Shown here: in pieces, positions 22,492-31,198 of the stretch
Layout of the letters: the number at the start of each line of letters is the position of its first letter
Position numbering within the stretch: the stretch's first letter is position 1
DNA from: an uncultured Silvanigrella sp.
GTDB taxonomy: Bacteria; Bdellovibrionota_B; Oligoflexia; Silvanigrellales; Silvanigrellaceae
Assembly: GCA_903932045.1 (NCBI GenBank)
Contig: CAIZES010000170.1
Span: 1-33,001 of the forward strand
Direction: 5' to 3'
DNA length: 33,001 bases
Translations under genes and position numbers: made by a program
Notes under the pieces: model-generated
The model's database searches: none
Seen by the model: the letters and a program-made list of their open reading frames with translations, nothing else
Told to the model about the DNA's origin: nothing

Positions 22492-23550
22492 TTAGGGTTT
22501 CATGAAGGTCACTGTGATATTGCTGATGAGGTTGCATTTTTTTTCTGCAGCAATAATTTCTTCCCAGGCCTCTTCTGGTTGTTCTATTCCAACCTTCCAG
22601 CCTTTCTTATAGATTTTTGCCTCACAGTACAGAAACTTCATACCCGTGTTTTTGAAATATTTCATAAGATCATCTGGATCAAGTCCAGGGTCAGACGGAT
22701 GTAGGAGAGCGTCAGCCACAGTTGCCGCCGACAGACCAAGATAGTTGAAGCGGTCTTTTGCGGCGGTTCCCCAGAGGCCGAACTTGTTGGCAAGTTGCCA
22801 CAACCATAACAAAAAATGCTGAAACAGAATCGGATAGGTTTTTGAACTTTTCTTCCAAAGTTCTGCATGCGACCTTTGCACACGTCTCTCCAAACGCCTT
22901 CCGTTTGCACTGTAAATCATAATTCTCAAAAAACCGGAGGACGCAGTTGCAGCAATGAGCTTGTCCAAAAACGGCCAGGGATTATTCTGATGATGTAGAA
23001 CTCCAAAGCATTGTACGAACGAAAAATTGCCACCCAGATCTGCCGTTGAGCAATTCATGAAGTCAGCGGCAAGTAATCTCGTTTTAGGTACCCCCAACTT
23101 CTTTGCCATCGTGTTTCTTTTCAGAAATTCAAAAATTCGAATTCTTTTTCCTGCTTTTTCTATGGAGCGTTCACTTAAATCAATTGCCACGATTTCTTGT
23201 TTTGGGTGAAGCGTCCGAAAAAGGAGGGGTTCATCTGTCCCGCAACCAGCGAGTAGAATGCGATCGTTGTTTGATATGCGGCTTCGTAGGAGGTCCCATT
23301 CTTTGTCTGAGACGCGAGTTCCGGTTTTTGATTTTCTCCAAAATGCCTCTGCTACGGCGAATTTCTTTTGAGCCAGAGCGCGCTGAAATCCGAGATGTGC
23401 CGTTGTAGCCATTCTTGCGTTTGGAAAAAATAGCAACGGTCGATTCGGATAGGGAAATAAATTATAGAAGTGGCGCATGCATGCGTTCGAATCTGTCTGC
23501 ACGCCATTTTCTAGTTTTGATTTTGTTGAGTCACTCGCGCAATAACACAT
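22492..23550 (-). CDS. SAM-dependent methyltransferase coupled to a ketoacyl synthase gene
   Basis: A 352-aa class I methyltransferase. Motif I is ILLAGCGTDEPLLF (about residues 98-111), with the acidic ribose contact IVAIDLSERSIEKA following and motif IV-like FVQCFGVLHHQNNPW. The rest is not family-specific: a C-terminal half rich in Trp, Phe and Lys (LLWLWQLANKFGLWG) that may bind a lipid or large substrate. The ATG at 23550 has GGAGG nine bases upstream and overlaps the preceding ketoacyl synthase gene by 40 bases, so they are co-transcribed and perhaps co-translated. A GTG at 23502 without overlap is the alternative start. The substrate is unknown; context suggests a product of the synthase or a separate modification of the same molecule. 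Confidence 0.82.
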   Translation of the reverse strand: MCYCASDSTKSKLENGVQTDSNACMRHFYNLFPYPNRPLLFFPNARMATTAHLGFQRALAQKKFAVAEAFWRKSKTGTRVSDKEWDLLRSRISNNDRILLAGCGTDEPLLFRTLHPKQEIVAIDLSERSIEKAGKRIRIFEFLKRNTMAKKLGVPKTRLLAADFMNCSTADLGGNFSFVQCFGVLHHQNNPWPFLDKLIAATASSGFLRIMIYSANGRRLERRVQRSHAELWKKSSKTYPILFQHFLLWLWQLANKFGLWGTAAKDRFNYLGLSAATVADALLHPSDPGLDPDDLMKYFKNTGMKFLYCEAKIYKKGWKVGIEQPEEAWEEIIAAEKKCNLISNITVTFMKP

Positions 23551-25142
23551 GAAGTGATGCCTCCAACACCCATGCTGAGTTTACCGCAGAGCAGGCCATC
23601 TTGGGAGGGTTCTACACTCACAGGTTTGTCAAGGGCAAAGCGTCGCGGGAGAGATGAAATTGTTGAGTGGACGCTGCTTGCTGGAATGCCGCTCGGCGGA
23701 ATTACAAATTTTGTGGCATCGTGCTTTGGACCCAGAAGCTGAGCGGTGAGTTCCCATCCACCGTTGGAGCCCATTCCATGCCCAAAAATTCCTTTTCTGG
23801 CGGAAATAACCGTTTCCCTAGGCACAAATTCTTCGATTAATCGGAGTTCGGAAAAGTCCCCTGGGGTTCCGGTTGCATGCAGATCCCACGAATGAATCGT
23901 TTTGGAGTCAATGCCTGCGTCTTGTATAGCTGAGCGGATTGCAAGCTTCGGACCTTCCAAAGATGGTGTGATGATGTGCTCGGCGTCGCTGGAAACTCCG
24001 CAGCCCATAATTTCAACGTCCAGATGTTGAAGCTTATATTTTTTAAGTGTTTCTTCTGATGCAACTATCCAAACGCACGCACCTCCCGCAACGTGTGTTC
24101 CCCGCATTTCACAAAGTGGAGTGCCAACTTTTTGTCCTGTAGCAAGAACACGAGCAGAGTAAAATGCACTAACAACTTGGGGGGGCGGTGTGTTGTCTAC
24201 TGTTCCAATAATAGCAACTTCGGCTTGGCCTGCGTGAATTTTTTGGATAGCTTCATTAAGAAGCAAACCAAAAGTTGCGCATGCGCCATTTGCGTTCCAG
24301 GTAGAGCCATGAATGCCGAGGAGCATGGAAATTTGCGCAGCAGGTGCGTTGGGTAAGTTCCATAACAGGTTAGGACTGACGGATTCCCATGGTGGAGTTG
24401 GGCAGGCATATTTTTCCTGCAATTGTTTGCACGCCTTTGCCTTCGCGCGAATGAGCTTTAATTTGTCTGTGGCAACATCAGATCCCATTGGTGCGCCTTC
24501 GATTGCAGAAAACTCGGAAACAAAATCTTTCAGCAAGGGAGTTTCTTTTGCCCAAAATGCGTCCCACTTTGCCCAAGCGTTCATGCGTTCGCGAGAGTCA
24601 ACAGGCAGTTCTTCCGGATTTTGAGGCACTTCTGGGAAATTCGACTCTCCATTTAGATAAGCTTTGCATGCGGCATTTCTTTGAGGCGCCGCCCAAAAAT
24701 GGTTCCAATTCCAAAGGGCCTGTTCCCAATTTCGTCCTTCTTCAAAAACCAGATTCAAATCTCCCAAGCCCGATCCCATGCATATTGCAACCCGTGAATC
24801 CAGATCTTTGAGTGCTTTTTCCAAACCTGGAGTCTGAGTGATGGCGTCAATGGTTGCACCGATAGCCATCTGAACGTTTTCTCCACTCTTTTCGGCGAGC
24901 TGGGTGTACTTATTTGGAGTGTGCCGTTCGCAAATCCAATTTCGATAATTTGCGAAGTCAAATTTAGGCTTTCCAACTAAAAATGCCCCGTTGAGTGTTT
25001 CTTCAGGTAGCAAAGCAGCTTTTTGGCTCCAAACTTCTTCAAGGAACTCCCTCAAGTTGGATGCGCCGGGTGCTACAACACCGCATCCAACCATGAAAAT
25101 GCGACGTTTTTCTGTTGTAGTGGTACGTAGATTTTCTTGCAT
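23511..25142 (-). CDS. Divergent beta-ketoacyl synthase with a Trp-rich insertion
   Basis: A 543-aa thiolase-fold condensing enzyme, some 130 residues longer than FabF. The family triad is intact: Cys288 in NANGACATFGLLLNEA, His422 in WDLHATGTPGDFSE and His455 in KGIFGHGMGSNGGW, with spacings close to FabF. The N-terminus RIFMVGCGVVAPG is also typical. The extra length lies between about residues 130 and 262, a charged, Trp-rich segment (WNWNHFWAAP, NAWAKWDAFWAKE) placed before the catalytic Cys, where it could reshape the acyl channel or dock a partner. The start follows GAGGAG. A methyltransferase gene overlaps its 3' end. No acyl carrier protein, ketoreductase or acyltransferase is nearby, so this may add one condensation to a primary acyl chain rather than run a full polyketide pathway. 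Confidence 0.85.
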   Translation of the reverse strand: MQENLRTTTTEKRRIFMVGCGVVAPGASNLREFLEEVWSQKAALLPEETLNGAFLVGKPKFDFANYRNWICERHTPNKYTQLAEKSGENVQMAIGATIDAITQTPGLEKALKDLDSRVAICMGSGLGDLNLVFEEGRNWEQALWNWNHFWAAPQRNAACKAYLNGESNFPEVPQNPEELPVDSRERMNAWAKWDAFWAKETPLLKDFVSEFSAIEGAPMGSDVATDKLKLIRAKAKACKQLQEKYACPTPPWESVSPNLLWNLPNAPAAQISMLLGIHGSTWNANGACATFGLLLNEAIQKIHAGQAEVAIIGTVDNTPPPQVVSAFYSARVLATGQKVGTPLCEMRGTHVAGGACVWIVASEETLKKYKLQHLDVEIMGCGVSSDAEHIITPSLEGPKLAIRSAIQDAGIDSKTIHSWDLHATGTPGDFSELRLIEEFVPRETVISARKGIFGHGMGSNGGWELTAQLLGPKHDATKFVIPPSGIPASSVHSTISSLPRRFALDKPVSVEPSQDGLLCGKLSMGVGGITSCVIARVTQQNQN

Positions 25143-25228
25143 GGCGACTCTCCTCTAATTGTTGTCGTCTCTTGCATGTTCTTACTTGCCCCATGTCAGG
25201 AGAGATCGCAAGCATATGCAGGATCCTC

Positions 25229-25257
25229 TTGACGCGTACGGGGTCATGGTTTATCGA
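25229..25257 (+). promoter_or_regulatory. Candidate tRNA-His promoter
   Basis: TTGACG (25229-25234), 17 bases, TATCGA (25252-25257), placing the transcription start about 10 bases before the tRNA. The -35 is good, the -10 fair. Confidence 0.4.
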
Positions 25258-25273
25258 TTGTAGCGAATGCCGT

Positions 25274-25350
25274 GGTGTCTGTAGTCAAGCGGTTAAGACA
25301 ATGGATTGTGATTCCATCATTCGGGGGTTCGATTCCCCTCAGACACCCCA
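25274..25350 (+). tRNA. tRNA-His (GTG anticodon)
   Basis: The sequence folds into a full cloverleaf. The acceptor is eight pairs long, GGTGTCTG with CAGACACC, the extra first pair being the G-1:C73 identity element of histidine tRNA. The anticodon stem ATGGA/TCCAT carries loop TTGTGAT with anticodon GTG at 25308-25310. The T arm is GGGGG-TTCGATT-CCCCT. CCA is encoded at 25348-25350. Confidence 0.97.
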
Positions 25351-25367
25351 TAATTTCAGGAAATTGC

Positions 25368-25397
25368 AGAGCCGCCGTTGTGTGGCTCTTTTCTTTT
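25368..25397 (+). terminator. Terminator of tRNA-His
   Basis: AGAGCC (25368-25373) and GGCTCT (25384-25389) form a stem with a ten-base loop, followed by TTTTCTTTT. It lies 17 bases after the CCA end and fits a Rho-independent terminator. Confidence 0.75.
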
Positions 25398-25488
25398 GAT
25401 GACATTGACAGATGTAATCCTAACACGCGGAAAATGTTTCCGACCTTTCCCAATATGGTTTGTCGATGGAAGTGGAGCTAGGTGAAAC

Positions 25489-26007
25489 ATGTTGGGAGGC
25501 GATAATGTGGCAACGTTTTGGAGTTTTCTCGTAGAATTCTTTGCTTTGTATTTCCCCATTGTTTTGGGGGTGGTTTCCCAAATTGTTTTTCTCGCTTTTC
25601 CGGTGGCTCTCCAAAACTGGCAGGACGATGATCTGTATGCTTTCACATATGTTGGGATTCAAACATTAATGGCGGCAGCCATCTTTGTGGGCGTGCCGAT
25701 AATGCTCGACGTTTTTGTGTTAGGTTGGTGCAGAGGTCTCTGGGTGCTTATGGTTGTTATGATTGCTGCATCAATACGCGTGTACCGCATTGTTCCGCTG
25801 GAACTCAGCTTCACAGCCATCCTAAAAAGTGAGCCCGTTAGACCCATTCAGTTCGCCGACTTCGGTTCTGCTCTTAGAAGTCGCGCGTTGGCAGAACTTC
25901 ATATGACTGACTTTGAGGAGGCACGACGCTACCGGAATGTTCGTGAAACTCTCTCGCGGAAGAGGATTTTGATGGAGATAAGCAGCCGCGCAGAATCCAG
26001 AAGCTAG
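25489..26007 (+). CDS. Membrane protein of unknown function
   Basis: A 172-aa protein with three hydrophobic spans in its first 95 residues (about 10-40, IVLGVVSQIVFLAF; 54-75, AAAIFVGVPIMLDVFVLG; 80-94, LWVLMVVMIAA) and a soluble, Arg/Glu-rich C-terminal tail of 75 residues (EEARRYRNVRETLSRKRILMEI) that is probably helical and cytoplasmic. I recognise no family. Two starts are possible: the ATG at 25489 after AGGTG, or a GTG at 25507 with the better site GGGAGG seven bases upstream. It lies alone between tRNA-His and tuf. A perfect CGACGG/CCGTCG hairpin follows its stop (about 26043-26061) but has no T-run next to it. Confidence 0.65.
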   Translation: MLGGDNVATFWSFLVEFFALYFPIVLGVVSQIVFLAFPVALQNWQDDDLYAFTYVGIQTLMAAAIFVGVPIMLDVFVLGWCRGLWVLMVVMIAASIRVYRIVPLELSFTAILKSEPVRPIQFADFGSALRSRALAELHMTDFEEARRYRNVRETLSRKRILMEISSRAESRS

Positions 26008-26111
26008 CTTAGTATTAGGATTCATTTCTCTCTTGCCTCATGATCGACGGACCGAGACCGTCGTGGGGACGGGTTTTGTGTGTTTGGTGAAAAAGATTTG
26101 TCGCCCGCTTC

Positions 26112-26140
26112 TTGACCTTCTGCTTCCAATTCAGTAACAC
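26112..26140 (+). promoter_or_regulatory. Candidate tuf promoter
   Basis: TTGACC (26112-26117), 17 bases, TAACAC (26135-26140), giving a leader of about 100 bases that ends in a T-rich stretch and GGAGG. The -10 hexamer and spacer length equal those of the putative rRNA promoter at 32784-32812. Confidence 0.55.
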
Positions 26141-26248
26141 CGTTGAGCACACAAGGAAGAACCGTCCCTATAAGGGGTTGCGGCGTGCTCCTATGTGAGA
26201 GGATGTTGTTTTGTTTTTTTTTGATTCTATCTGCCGGAGGGTTACGCG

Positions 26249-27439
26249 GTGGCAAAGGAAAAGTTTGAGCGCACCAAGCCTCATATGAACATTGGTACCA
26301 TTGGTCACGTCGACCACGGAAAGACGACCTTGACGGCCGCGATCTCGTCGGTTCTCGGCAAGGCAAGTGGACAAGTTATCACGAAGTTCGACGAAATCGA
26401 CAAAGCGCCTGAAGAAAAGGCTCGTGGTATTACAATCAACGCTTCGCACGTTGAATACCAAACCGAAAATCGTCACTACGCTCACGTGGACTGCCCAGGA
26501 CATGCTGACTATGTTAAGAACATGATCACGGGTGCTGCTCAGATGGACGGCGCGATTCTTGTCGTTGCTGCTACTGACGGTCCAATGCCTCAAACTCGCG
26601 AGCACATTTTGCTGGCTCGTCAGGTGGGTGTTCCCTACATCGTTGTGTTCTTGAATAAGTGCGATATCGCCGATCCAGAGCTTCTCGACCTCGTCGAAAT
26701 GGAAGTTCGCGATTTGCTTTCGAAGTACGAGTTTCCCGGCGACGACACCCCGGTTATTCGTGGTGCTGCTTTGGGTGCTCTTCAGAACGGCAATGGCAAG
26801 CGCGATGACGCTGCTTCCAAGTGCATCTATGAACTCATGGACGCAGTTGACTCATTCATTAAGGAGCCAGCTCGTCCCGTCGACAAGCCTTTCCTTATGC
26901 CAATTGAAGACGTGTTCTCAATTTCAGGCCGCGGTACTGTGGTAACCGGTCGTATTGAACAGGGCATTGTTAAAGTCGGTGAAGAAATCGAAATCGTGGG
27001 CATTCGTCCTACAACCAAAACGGTTTGCACTGGCGTTGAAATGTTCCGCAAGCTTCTTGATCAAGGTCAAGCAGGAGACAACGTTGGTATCCTTCTTCGC
27101 GGCACAAAGCGTGAAGATGTGGAACGCGGTCAAGTTCTTGCTAAGCCCGGATCCATTAAGCCTCACAAGAAGTTTAAGGGCACAGTGTACGTGTTGAACA
27201 AGGAAGAAGGCGGCCGTCATAAGCCATTCTTCAAGGGATATCGTCCTCAGTTCTACTTCCGTACCACCGACGTGACTGGCGTCGTTGAAATTGATCGTGA
27301 AATGGTTATGCCCGGCGACAACGTCGAGATTTCCGTTGAGCTTATCACTCCCGTTGCTATGGACGCTGGTCTTCGCTTCGCTATTCGCGAAGGCGGCCGC
27401 ACCATCGGTTCCGGAACTGTTTCTGGAGTTTTGGAGTAA
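26249..27439 (+). CDS. tuf: Translation elongation factor Tu
   Basis: EF-Tu carries aminoacyl-tRNA to the ribosome as a GTP complex. The 396-aa protein has the full set of GTPase motifs: [10 protein letters not shown] (P-loop), the RGITIN switch I element, [18 protein letters not shown], and NKCD for guanine. Domains 2 and 3 follow with normal length ([37 protein letters not shown]). The start is GTG with GGAGG eight bases before it. Codon choice is visibly different from the neighbours (more GAC, AAG, CTC, GTC), as expected for a very highly expressed gene. It stands outside any str operon, with its own promoter and terminator. A second copy elsewhere in the genome is possible but not testable here. 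Confidence 0.99.
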   Translation: MAKEKFERTKPHMNIGTIGHVDHGKTTLTAAISSVLGKASGQVITKFDEIDKAPEEKARGITINASHVEYQTENRHYAHVDCPGHADYVKNMITGAAQMDGAILVVAATDGPMPQTREHILLARQVGVPYIVVFLNKCDIADPELLDLVEMEVRDLLSKYEFPGDDTPVIRGAALGALQNGNGKRDDAASKCIYELMDAVDSFIKEPARPVDKPFLMPIEDVFSISGRGTVVTGRIEQGIVKVGEEIEIVGIRPTTKTVCTGVEMFRKLLDQGQAGDNVGILLRGTKREDVERGQVLAKPGSIKPHKKFKGTVYVLNKEEGGRHKPFFKGYRPQFYFRTTDVTGVVEIDREMVMPGDNVEISVELITPVAMDAGLRFAIREGGRTIGSGTVSGVLE

Positions 27440-27460
27440 TTCAATCTCTTTAGTGCAGCA

Positions 27461-27494
27461 AAAAAGCTCAGGTCCAAAGACCTGAGCTTTTTTT
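27461..27494. terminator. Bidirectional terminator between tuf and hisC
   Basis: Arms at 27461-27475 and 27480-27494 are perfectly complementary over 15 bases (core GCTCAGGTC/GACCTGAGC) around the loop CAAA, with A6 before and T6 after. It works as a Rho-independent terminator for tuf on the plus strand and for hisC, which ends 52 bases away, on the minus strand. Confidence 0.95.
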
Positions 27495-27545
27495 ATTGTA
27501 GTTCGGAATGTTGTTATTCTGAATCTAGGGTTAGAATTGAAACGA

Positions 27546-28646
27546 TTATTGGAGTATGTCTTTCAGGGCCTCAATAAATTTTAAATTTTCTTCATGATTA
27601 CCAAAGGAAACTCGTAGGCAATTTGGTAAGTCATATCCCGAAAGTGGGCGAACAATAACTCCCTGCTTCTGTAGTTCAACGAATACAGAATTCCCATCGC
27701 GTCCAACGTCAACCATAAGAAAGTTGCCTTCTTCGCCGTATACTTTCAACTTCATCTTTGCGAGTTCAAAACGCATGAAGCTGCGCTCCGCTGCTACTAG
27801 AGTTGCAGATCGTGCAACGTGATTATCGCAGTCGAGCGCTATTGAGCAACCAATTTGGGCCAGCAGGTTTGTGTTGAAGGGTGAACGGACTTTTTCAATT
27901 CCTCTGCAGACATATGGATGTGCAAAGCCATAACCAACTCGCAGTCCTGCTAGGCCATATATTTTGGAGAAGGTTCTTAAGATTATGACATTCTTGCGCC
28001 CTTGTTCCTTTATGTACTTCATGGAATTTGGAAATTCGCAATGTTTTACAAATTCGAAATAGGCTTCGTCAATAACAATGAGAATGTGTTCAGGAACCTT
28101 AGCTACAAATTTATCCAGTTCTTCTGCAGTGAGCATTGTGCCCGTTGGATTATTAGGATTGGCAAGATATATCACTTTTGTGGTGTTATCGATGTTTTCT
28201 AGAAAAGCGTCCAGATCGTGACGATATCCAGGAGCAGCTTTTACTTCCTGAAATTGATGATTGCTTGCCAGAGTTGCAACACGATACATTGCAAATCCGT
28301 ATTGAGAAAACATTGCGCGATCGCCGCTATCCAAGAAAGCTTTTGCGATCATTTCGATTATTTCGGCCGAGCCATTTCCAACAACAACCCAATCCCTTTG
28401 TAAGTCAAATTTCTTTGCGATATGCTCGCGCAAGTCAACAGCTGCGCCATCGGGGTAAATGTGAAGTTTGTTGAGAGCCTCCTGAATCGCCTTTCTCACT
28501 TCTATCGGGGATCCTAGAGGGTTTTCATTGGAAGCAAGTTTGGCAATCTGATCGGGACTGATGTTGAATTCTTTGGCAACGGCTTCAATTGGTTTTCCGG
28601 GAACATAGATAGGAAGTGTGGCAATTAGCTGCGGCATTTTTAGCAT
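27546..28646 (-). CDS. hisC: Histidinol-phosphate aminotransferase
   Basis: HisC is a class II-like PLP aminotransferase that makes histidinol phosphate from imidazole-acetol phosphate; many also act on aromatic amino acids. The 366-aa protein has KLASNENPLGSP, YPDGAAVDLREHIA, NPNNPTGTML, VIDEAYFEFV, and the PLP lysine in LRTFSKIYGLAGLRVGYG. The ATG at 28646 was preferred because GGGAGA lies eight bases upstream; an ATG nine codons earlier is open but has no ribosome site. A good promoter (28701-28729) precedes it. It is not with other his genes. With iorAB starting divergently 160 bases away, a role in aromatic amino-acid transamination, feeding arylpyruvates to that enzyme, is a reasonable alternative. 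Confidence 0.92.
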   Translation of the reverse strand: MLKMPQLIATLPIYVPGKPIEAVAKEFNISPDQIAKLASNENPLGSPIEVRKAIQEALNKLHIYPDGAAVDLREHIAKKFDLQRDWVVVGNGSAEIIEMIAKAFLDSGDRAMFSQYGFAMYRVATLASNHQFQEVKAAPGYRHDLDAFLENIDNTTKVIYLANPNNPTGTMLTAEELDKFVAKVPEHILIVIDEAYFEFVKHCEFPNSMKYIKEQGRKNVIILRTFSKIYGLAGLRVGYGFAHPYVCRGIEKVRSPFNTNLLAQIGCSIALDCDNHVARSATLVAAERSFMRFELAKMKLKVYGEEGNFLMVDVGRDGNSVFVELQKQGVIVRPLSGYDLPNCLRVSFGNHEENLKFIEALKDILQ

Positions 28647-28700
28647 TTTGAATTCTCCCAAATTTGGTGTCATGTTCTTTTGTTTTTATGGAACAAAATA

Positions 28701-28729
28701 GCGTTACTCTTTGTCTAAGTCTCTGTCAA
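28701..28729 (-). promoter_or_regulatory. Candidate hisC promoter
   Basis: On the minus strand TTGACA (28729-28724), 17 bases, TAACGC (28706-28701), about 55 bases before the hisC ATG. The -35 is a perfect consensus; the -10 resembles the TAACAC of the tuf and rRNA promoters. Confidence 0.5.
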
Positions 28730-28834
28730 TTCCAGCAAAACATATTGCCTCGGAGCTTGAGATTGAGTTCATGCCTGTGATAGGTTTTTGTCCAGACTGC
28801 CCATGATTTTTCGAACAACTGAGAGGAGAGAAAC

Positions 28835-30409
28835 ATGAAAGAGCCAGAACTTTTGCTAGGCGATGAAGCTGTTGCAATTGGTGCCATTCACGCGGGTATT
28901 AGTGGTGCTTATGGTTACCCGGGAACACCGTCAACCGAAATTCTTGAGTACATCATTCCGAAGGCAAAAGATTTGGGAGTTCATTCGTTTTGGGCAACAA
29001 ATGAAAAGGTTGCATATGAACTTGCGGTGGGAATGTCCTTTGTTGGAAAAAAATCCATTGTTACAATGAAGCACGTTGGCCTCAATGTCGCGATGGATCC
29101 TTTTATGAGCTCCTCTCTCACAGGTGTTGCTGGCGGACTGCTGGCAATCATTGCGGATGATCCTGGAATGCATTCATCGCAAAATGAGCAGGACACACGG
29201 GCACTCGCTAAGTTCGCTTTGCTTCCATGCTTCGAACCTTCCGATCACCAAGAAGCATACGATATGGCTCGTGCTTCGTTGCGTTTGTCGGAAGAACTCC
29301 GTCTTCCAATTGTGATGCGTTTGGTGACGCGTCTTGCGCACAGCCGTGGTGCAATTCGCACGCAGCCCGCCGATCCTCAAAATTCTCGCGTTACCAAGCT
29401 CGATCGACGAGCTTTTACAACGCTTCCGGTAAATGCGCGAAAGCAGTTCTCTGACCTGATCGTGTTGCAATCGCGTTTGCAGGAAATGTCGGTTAAAAGT
29501 CCGTTTAACAAATTAGATCTTTCGGCCACCGATAAAAAACGCGGCATTATTGTGTCTGGTATCGCGTACAATTATGTTCGTGAAGCTTTTGGTGGGAATA
29601 TTCCTCATAAGTTTCTTAAAATTAATCAGTATCCTATTCCTGAAGCACATATCAAGGAACTTGTTGCCGCTGTTGATGAAGTCGTTGTGGTCGAAGAAGG
29701 CTATCCTGTTATTGAAGAGTCTCTGCGGGGAATGTTTGGCGTGTCTGGGAAAACTATTCGCGGAAAACTCGACGGAACATTCTCCCGTACAGGCGAAATG
29801 ACACCAAATATCGTAGCAGAAGGTCTTGGTATTCATATCGAAAAACCTCAGTGGCCGGCTTTTGATGATCTTCCGGGACGTCCGCCCGCCTTGTGCAAAG
29901 GTTGTCCGCATGCGGATGCGTTTAATGCATTAAATGACGCTCTTTCTGAATATCAGCAGCATAATGTGTTTGGTGATATTGGGTGCTACACATTAGGATA
30001 TTACGAGCCTTTTAAGGCTATTGATGCTTGCCTGGAAATGGGTGCATCTATTGGAATGGCTGTTGGAGCGTCCCAGGCCGGAGCCTTCCCGGTTGTTGGA
30101 GTGCTTGGTGACTCCACTTTTACTCACTCTGGTCTCACGGGTCTAATTACAGCTGTAAATGAAAAAGCTAATGTGAATATACTTATCCTTGATAACGACA
30201 CTACTGGAATGACTGGCGGACAGTTATCGGCGTCGGTTGGTGAGGCGCTTGTCAAACTTGTTCTTGGAACGGGCATTGATGAAAGGCATGTGCGAGTGTT
30301 GAATCCCATGCCAAAGAACCGTGAAGAAAATGCGAAAGTTTTGAAAGAAGAAATTGAATATACTGGCCCCTCTGTGATTATTTTTCAAAGACCATGTATT
30401 CAAATATAA
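28835..30409 (+). CDS. iorA: Indolepyruvate oxidoreductase, alpha (TPP) subunit, without C-terminal ferredoxin domain
   Basis: The TPP-binding subunit of a 2-oxoacid:acceptor oxidoreductase that decarboxylates arylpyruvates to aryl-acetyl-CoA, or runs in reverse. The 524-aa protein starts with LLGDEAVAIGAIHAGISGAYGYPGTPSTEI, the pyrimidine-binding domain, has a CKGCPH motif near residue 355, and the TPP domain DIGCYTLGYYEP, VLGDSTFTHSGLTGL, DNDTTGMTGGQ. It ends right after FQRPCI, where standard IorA continues with a two-cluster [4Fe-4S] ferredoxin domain. No such cysteine pattern follows, so electrons must leave through another carrier. The ATG follows GAGAGGAGAG. iorB begins 18 bases later; the pair forms an operon divergent from hisC. 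Confidence 0.9.
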   Translation: MKEPELLLGDEAVAIGAIHAGISGAYGYPGTPSTEILEYIIPKAKDLGVHSFWATNEKVAYELAVGMSFVGKKSIVTMKHVGLNVAMDPFMSSSLTGVAGGLLAIIADDPGMHSSQNEQDTRALAKFALLPCFEPSDHQEAYDMARASLRLSEELRLPIVMRLVTRLAHSRGAIRTQPADPQNSRVTKLDRRAFTTLPVNARKQFSDLIVLQSRLQEMSVKSPFNKLDLSATDKKRGIIVSGIAYNYVREAFGGNIPHKFLKINQYPIPEAHIKELVAAVDEVVVVEEGYPVIEESLRGMFGVSGKTIRGKLDGTFSRTGEMTPNIVAEGLGIHIEKPQWPAFDDLPGRPPALCKGCPHADAFNALNDALSEYQQHNVFGDIGCYTLGYYEPFKAIDACLEMGASIGMAVGASQAGAFPVVGVLGDSTFTHSGLTGLITAVNEKANVNILILDNDTTGMTGGQLSASVGEALVKLVLGTGIDERHVRVLNPMPKNREENAKVLKEEIEYTGPSVIIFQRPCIQI

Positions 30410-30427
30410 AAGACTGAGGTAATAACT

Positions 30428-31198
30428 ATGAAGCTCGATTTAATTCTTTCTGGTGTTGGTGGTCAGGGGATTCTCAGTATTGCTTTTTTGGTTGACACTG
30501 CTGCGCTGCGTAGAAACCTTTTTGTTAAACAAGCTGAAGTGCATGGCATGTCCCAGCGTGGTGGCAGTGTGTATTCGCATCTTCGAGTCTCACCTCAGCC
30601 GGTAATGAGTGATCTTATTCCTGAGGGTCGCGGTGACATGATTCTAAGTCTCGAGCCACTCGAGGTTGGGCGATATCTGTCTTATTTAGATAAGAATGGC
30701 GTCATAATTTCTAATTCTGTTCCGTTTGCAAATATTCCAAATTACCCTTCAGAGGAGTCTATCTATCGGTCGCTATTTCGTTTAGGAAAAGTTGTTCTAG
30801 TCGATGCAAAGGCGATTGCTATGAAGGCGGGAGCTCCACTTGCACAAAATGTGGCAATGTTGGGGGCTGCCATTCCGTACCTTCCTTTTGAACAGTCTGA
30901 CTTTACCCGCACCATCGAAGAAATGTTTGCCCGTAAAGGTGAGCGCATAGTCAAAGCTAATCTTCAGGCTCTTGAATTTGGTTCACGGGTAGGTTTTTTC
31001 TATAAGGGGCTTCTGGATGCAGGTATTTTGGCGCAGAATGTTTTTCACGTTGTGCGCAGCCTCGATCCTGCTTCAATCGATATTTCGCAAGTTTCTCCTT
31101 TTGCCAATCGACTGAAAGAGCGAGGAGAAGGTCTTCTTACGGCTGCAATAGGTGAGAACCTTTCATGCAGTGTTACTTCACTTGCTTCAATTATGTGA
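30428..31198 (+). CDS. iorB: Indolepyruvate oxidoreductase, beta (gamma-domain) subunit
   Basis: The small subunit that completes the IorA active site. The 256-aa protein has the family's opening ILSGVGGQGILSIAFLVDTAA, then KQAEVHGMSQRGGSVYSHLR, the conserved block of pyruvate/2-oxoacid oxidoreductase gamma domains, and QNVAMLGAAIPYLPF. It is some 50 residues longer than minimal IorB proteins (about 200), the extra lying at the C-terminus. No iron-sulfur cysteine pattern appears here either. It follows iorA after 18 bases with GAGGTAATAA before the ATG. Role inferred from family: aromatic amino-acid degradation, or arylacetate use for amino-acid synthesis. Confidence 0.9.
   Translation: MKLDLILSGVGGQGILSIAFLVDTAALRRNLFVKQAEVHGMSQRGGSVYSHLRVSPQPVMSDLIPEGRGDMILSLEPLEVGRYLSYLDKNGVIISNSVPFANIPNYPSEESIYRSLFRLGKVVLVDAKAIAMKAGAPLAQNVAMLGAAIPYLPFEQSDFTRTIEEMFARKGERIVKANLQALEFGSRVGFFYKGLLDAGILAQNVFHVVRSLDPASIDISQVSPFANRLKERGEGLLTAAIGENLSCSVTSLASIM

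Noticed and set aside
25405-25426. TTGACA and TAACAC before the 172-aa membrane protein gene as a promoter
   Set aside because: The boxes are only 10 bases apart, too close for one sigma-70 promoter.
26043-26061. Terminator after the 172-aa membrane protein gene
   Set aside because: The CGACGG/CCGTCG hairpin is real, but no T-run follows on either strand.
25274-28646. Functional link between tRNA-His and hisC
   Set aside because: They are on opposite strands, separated by two unrelated genes and two terminators; there is no histidine-leader peptide.
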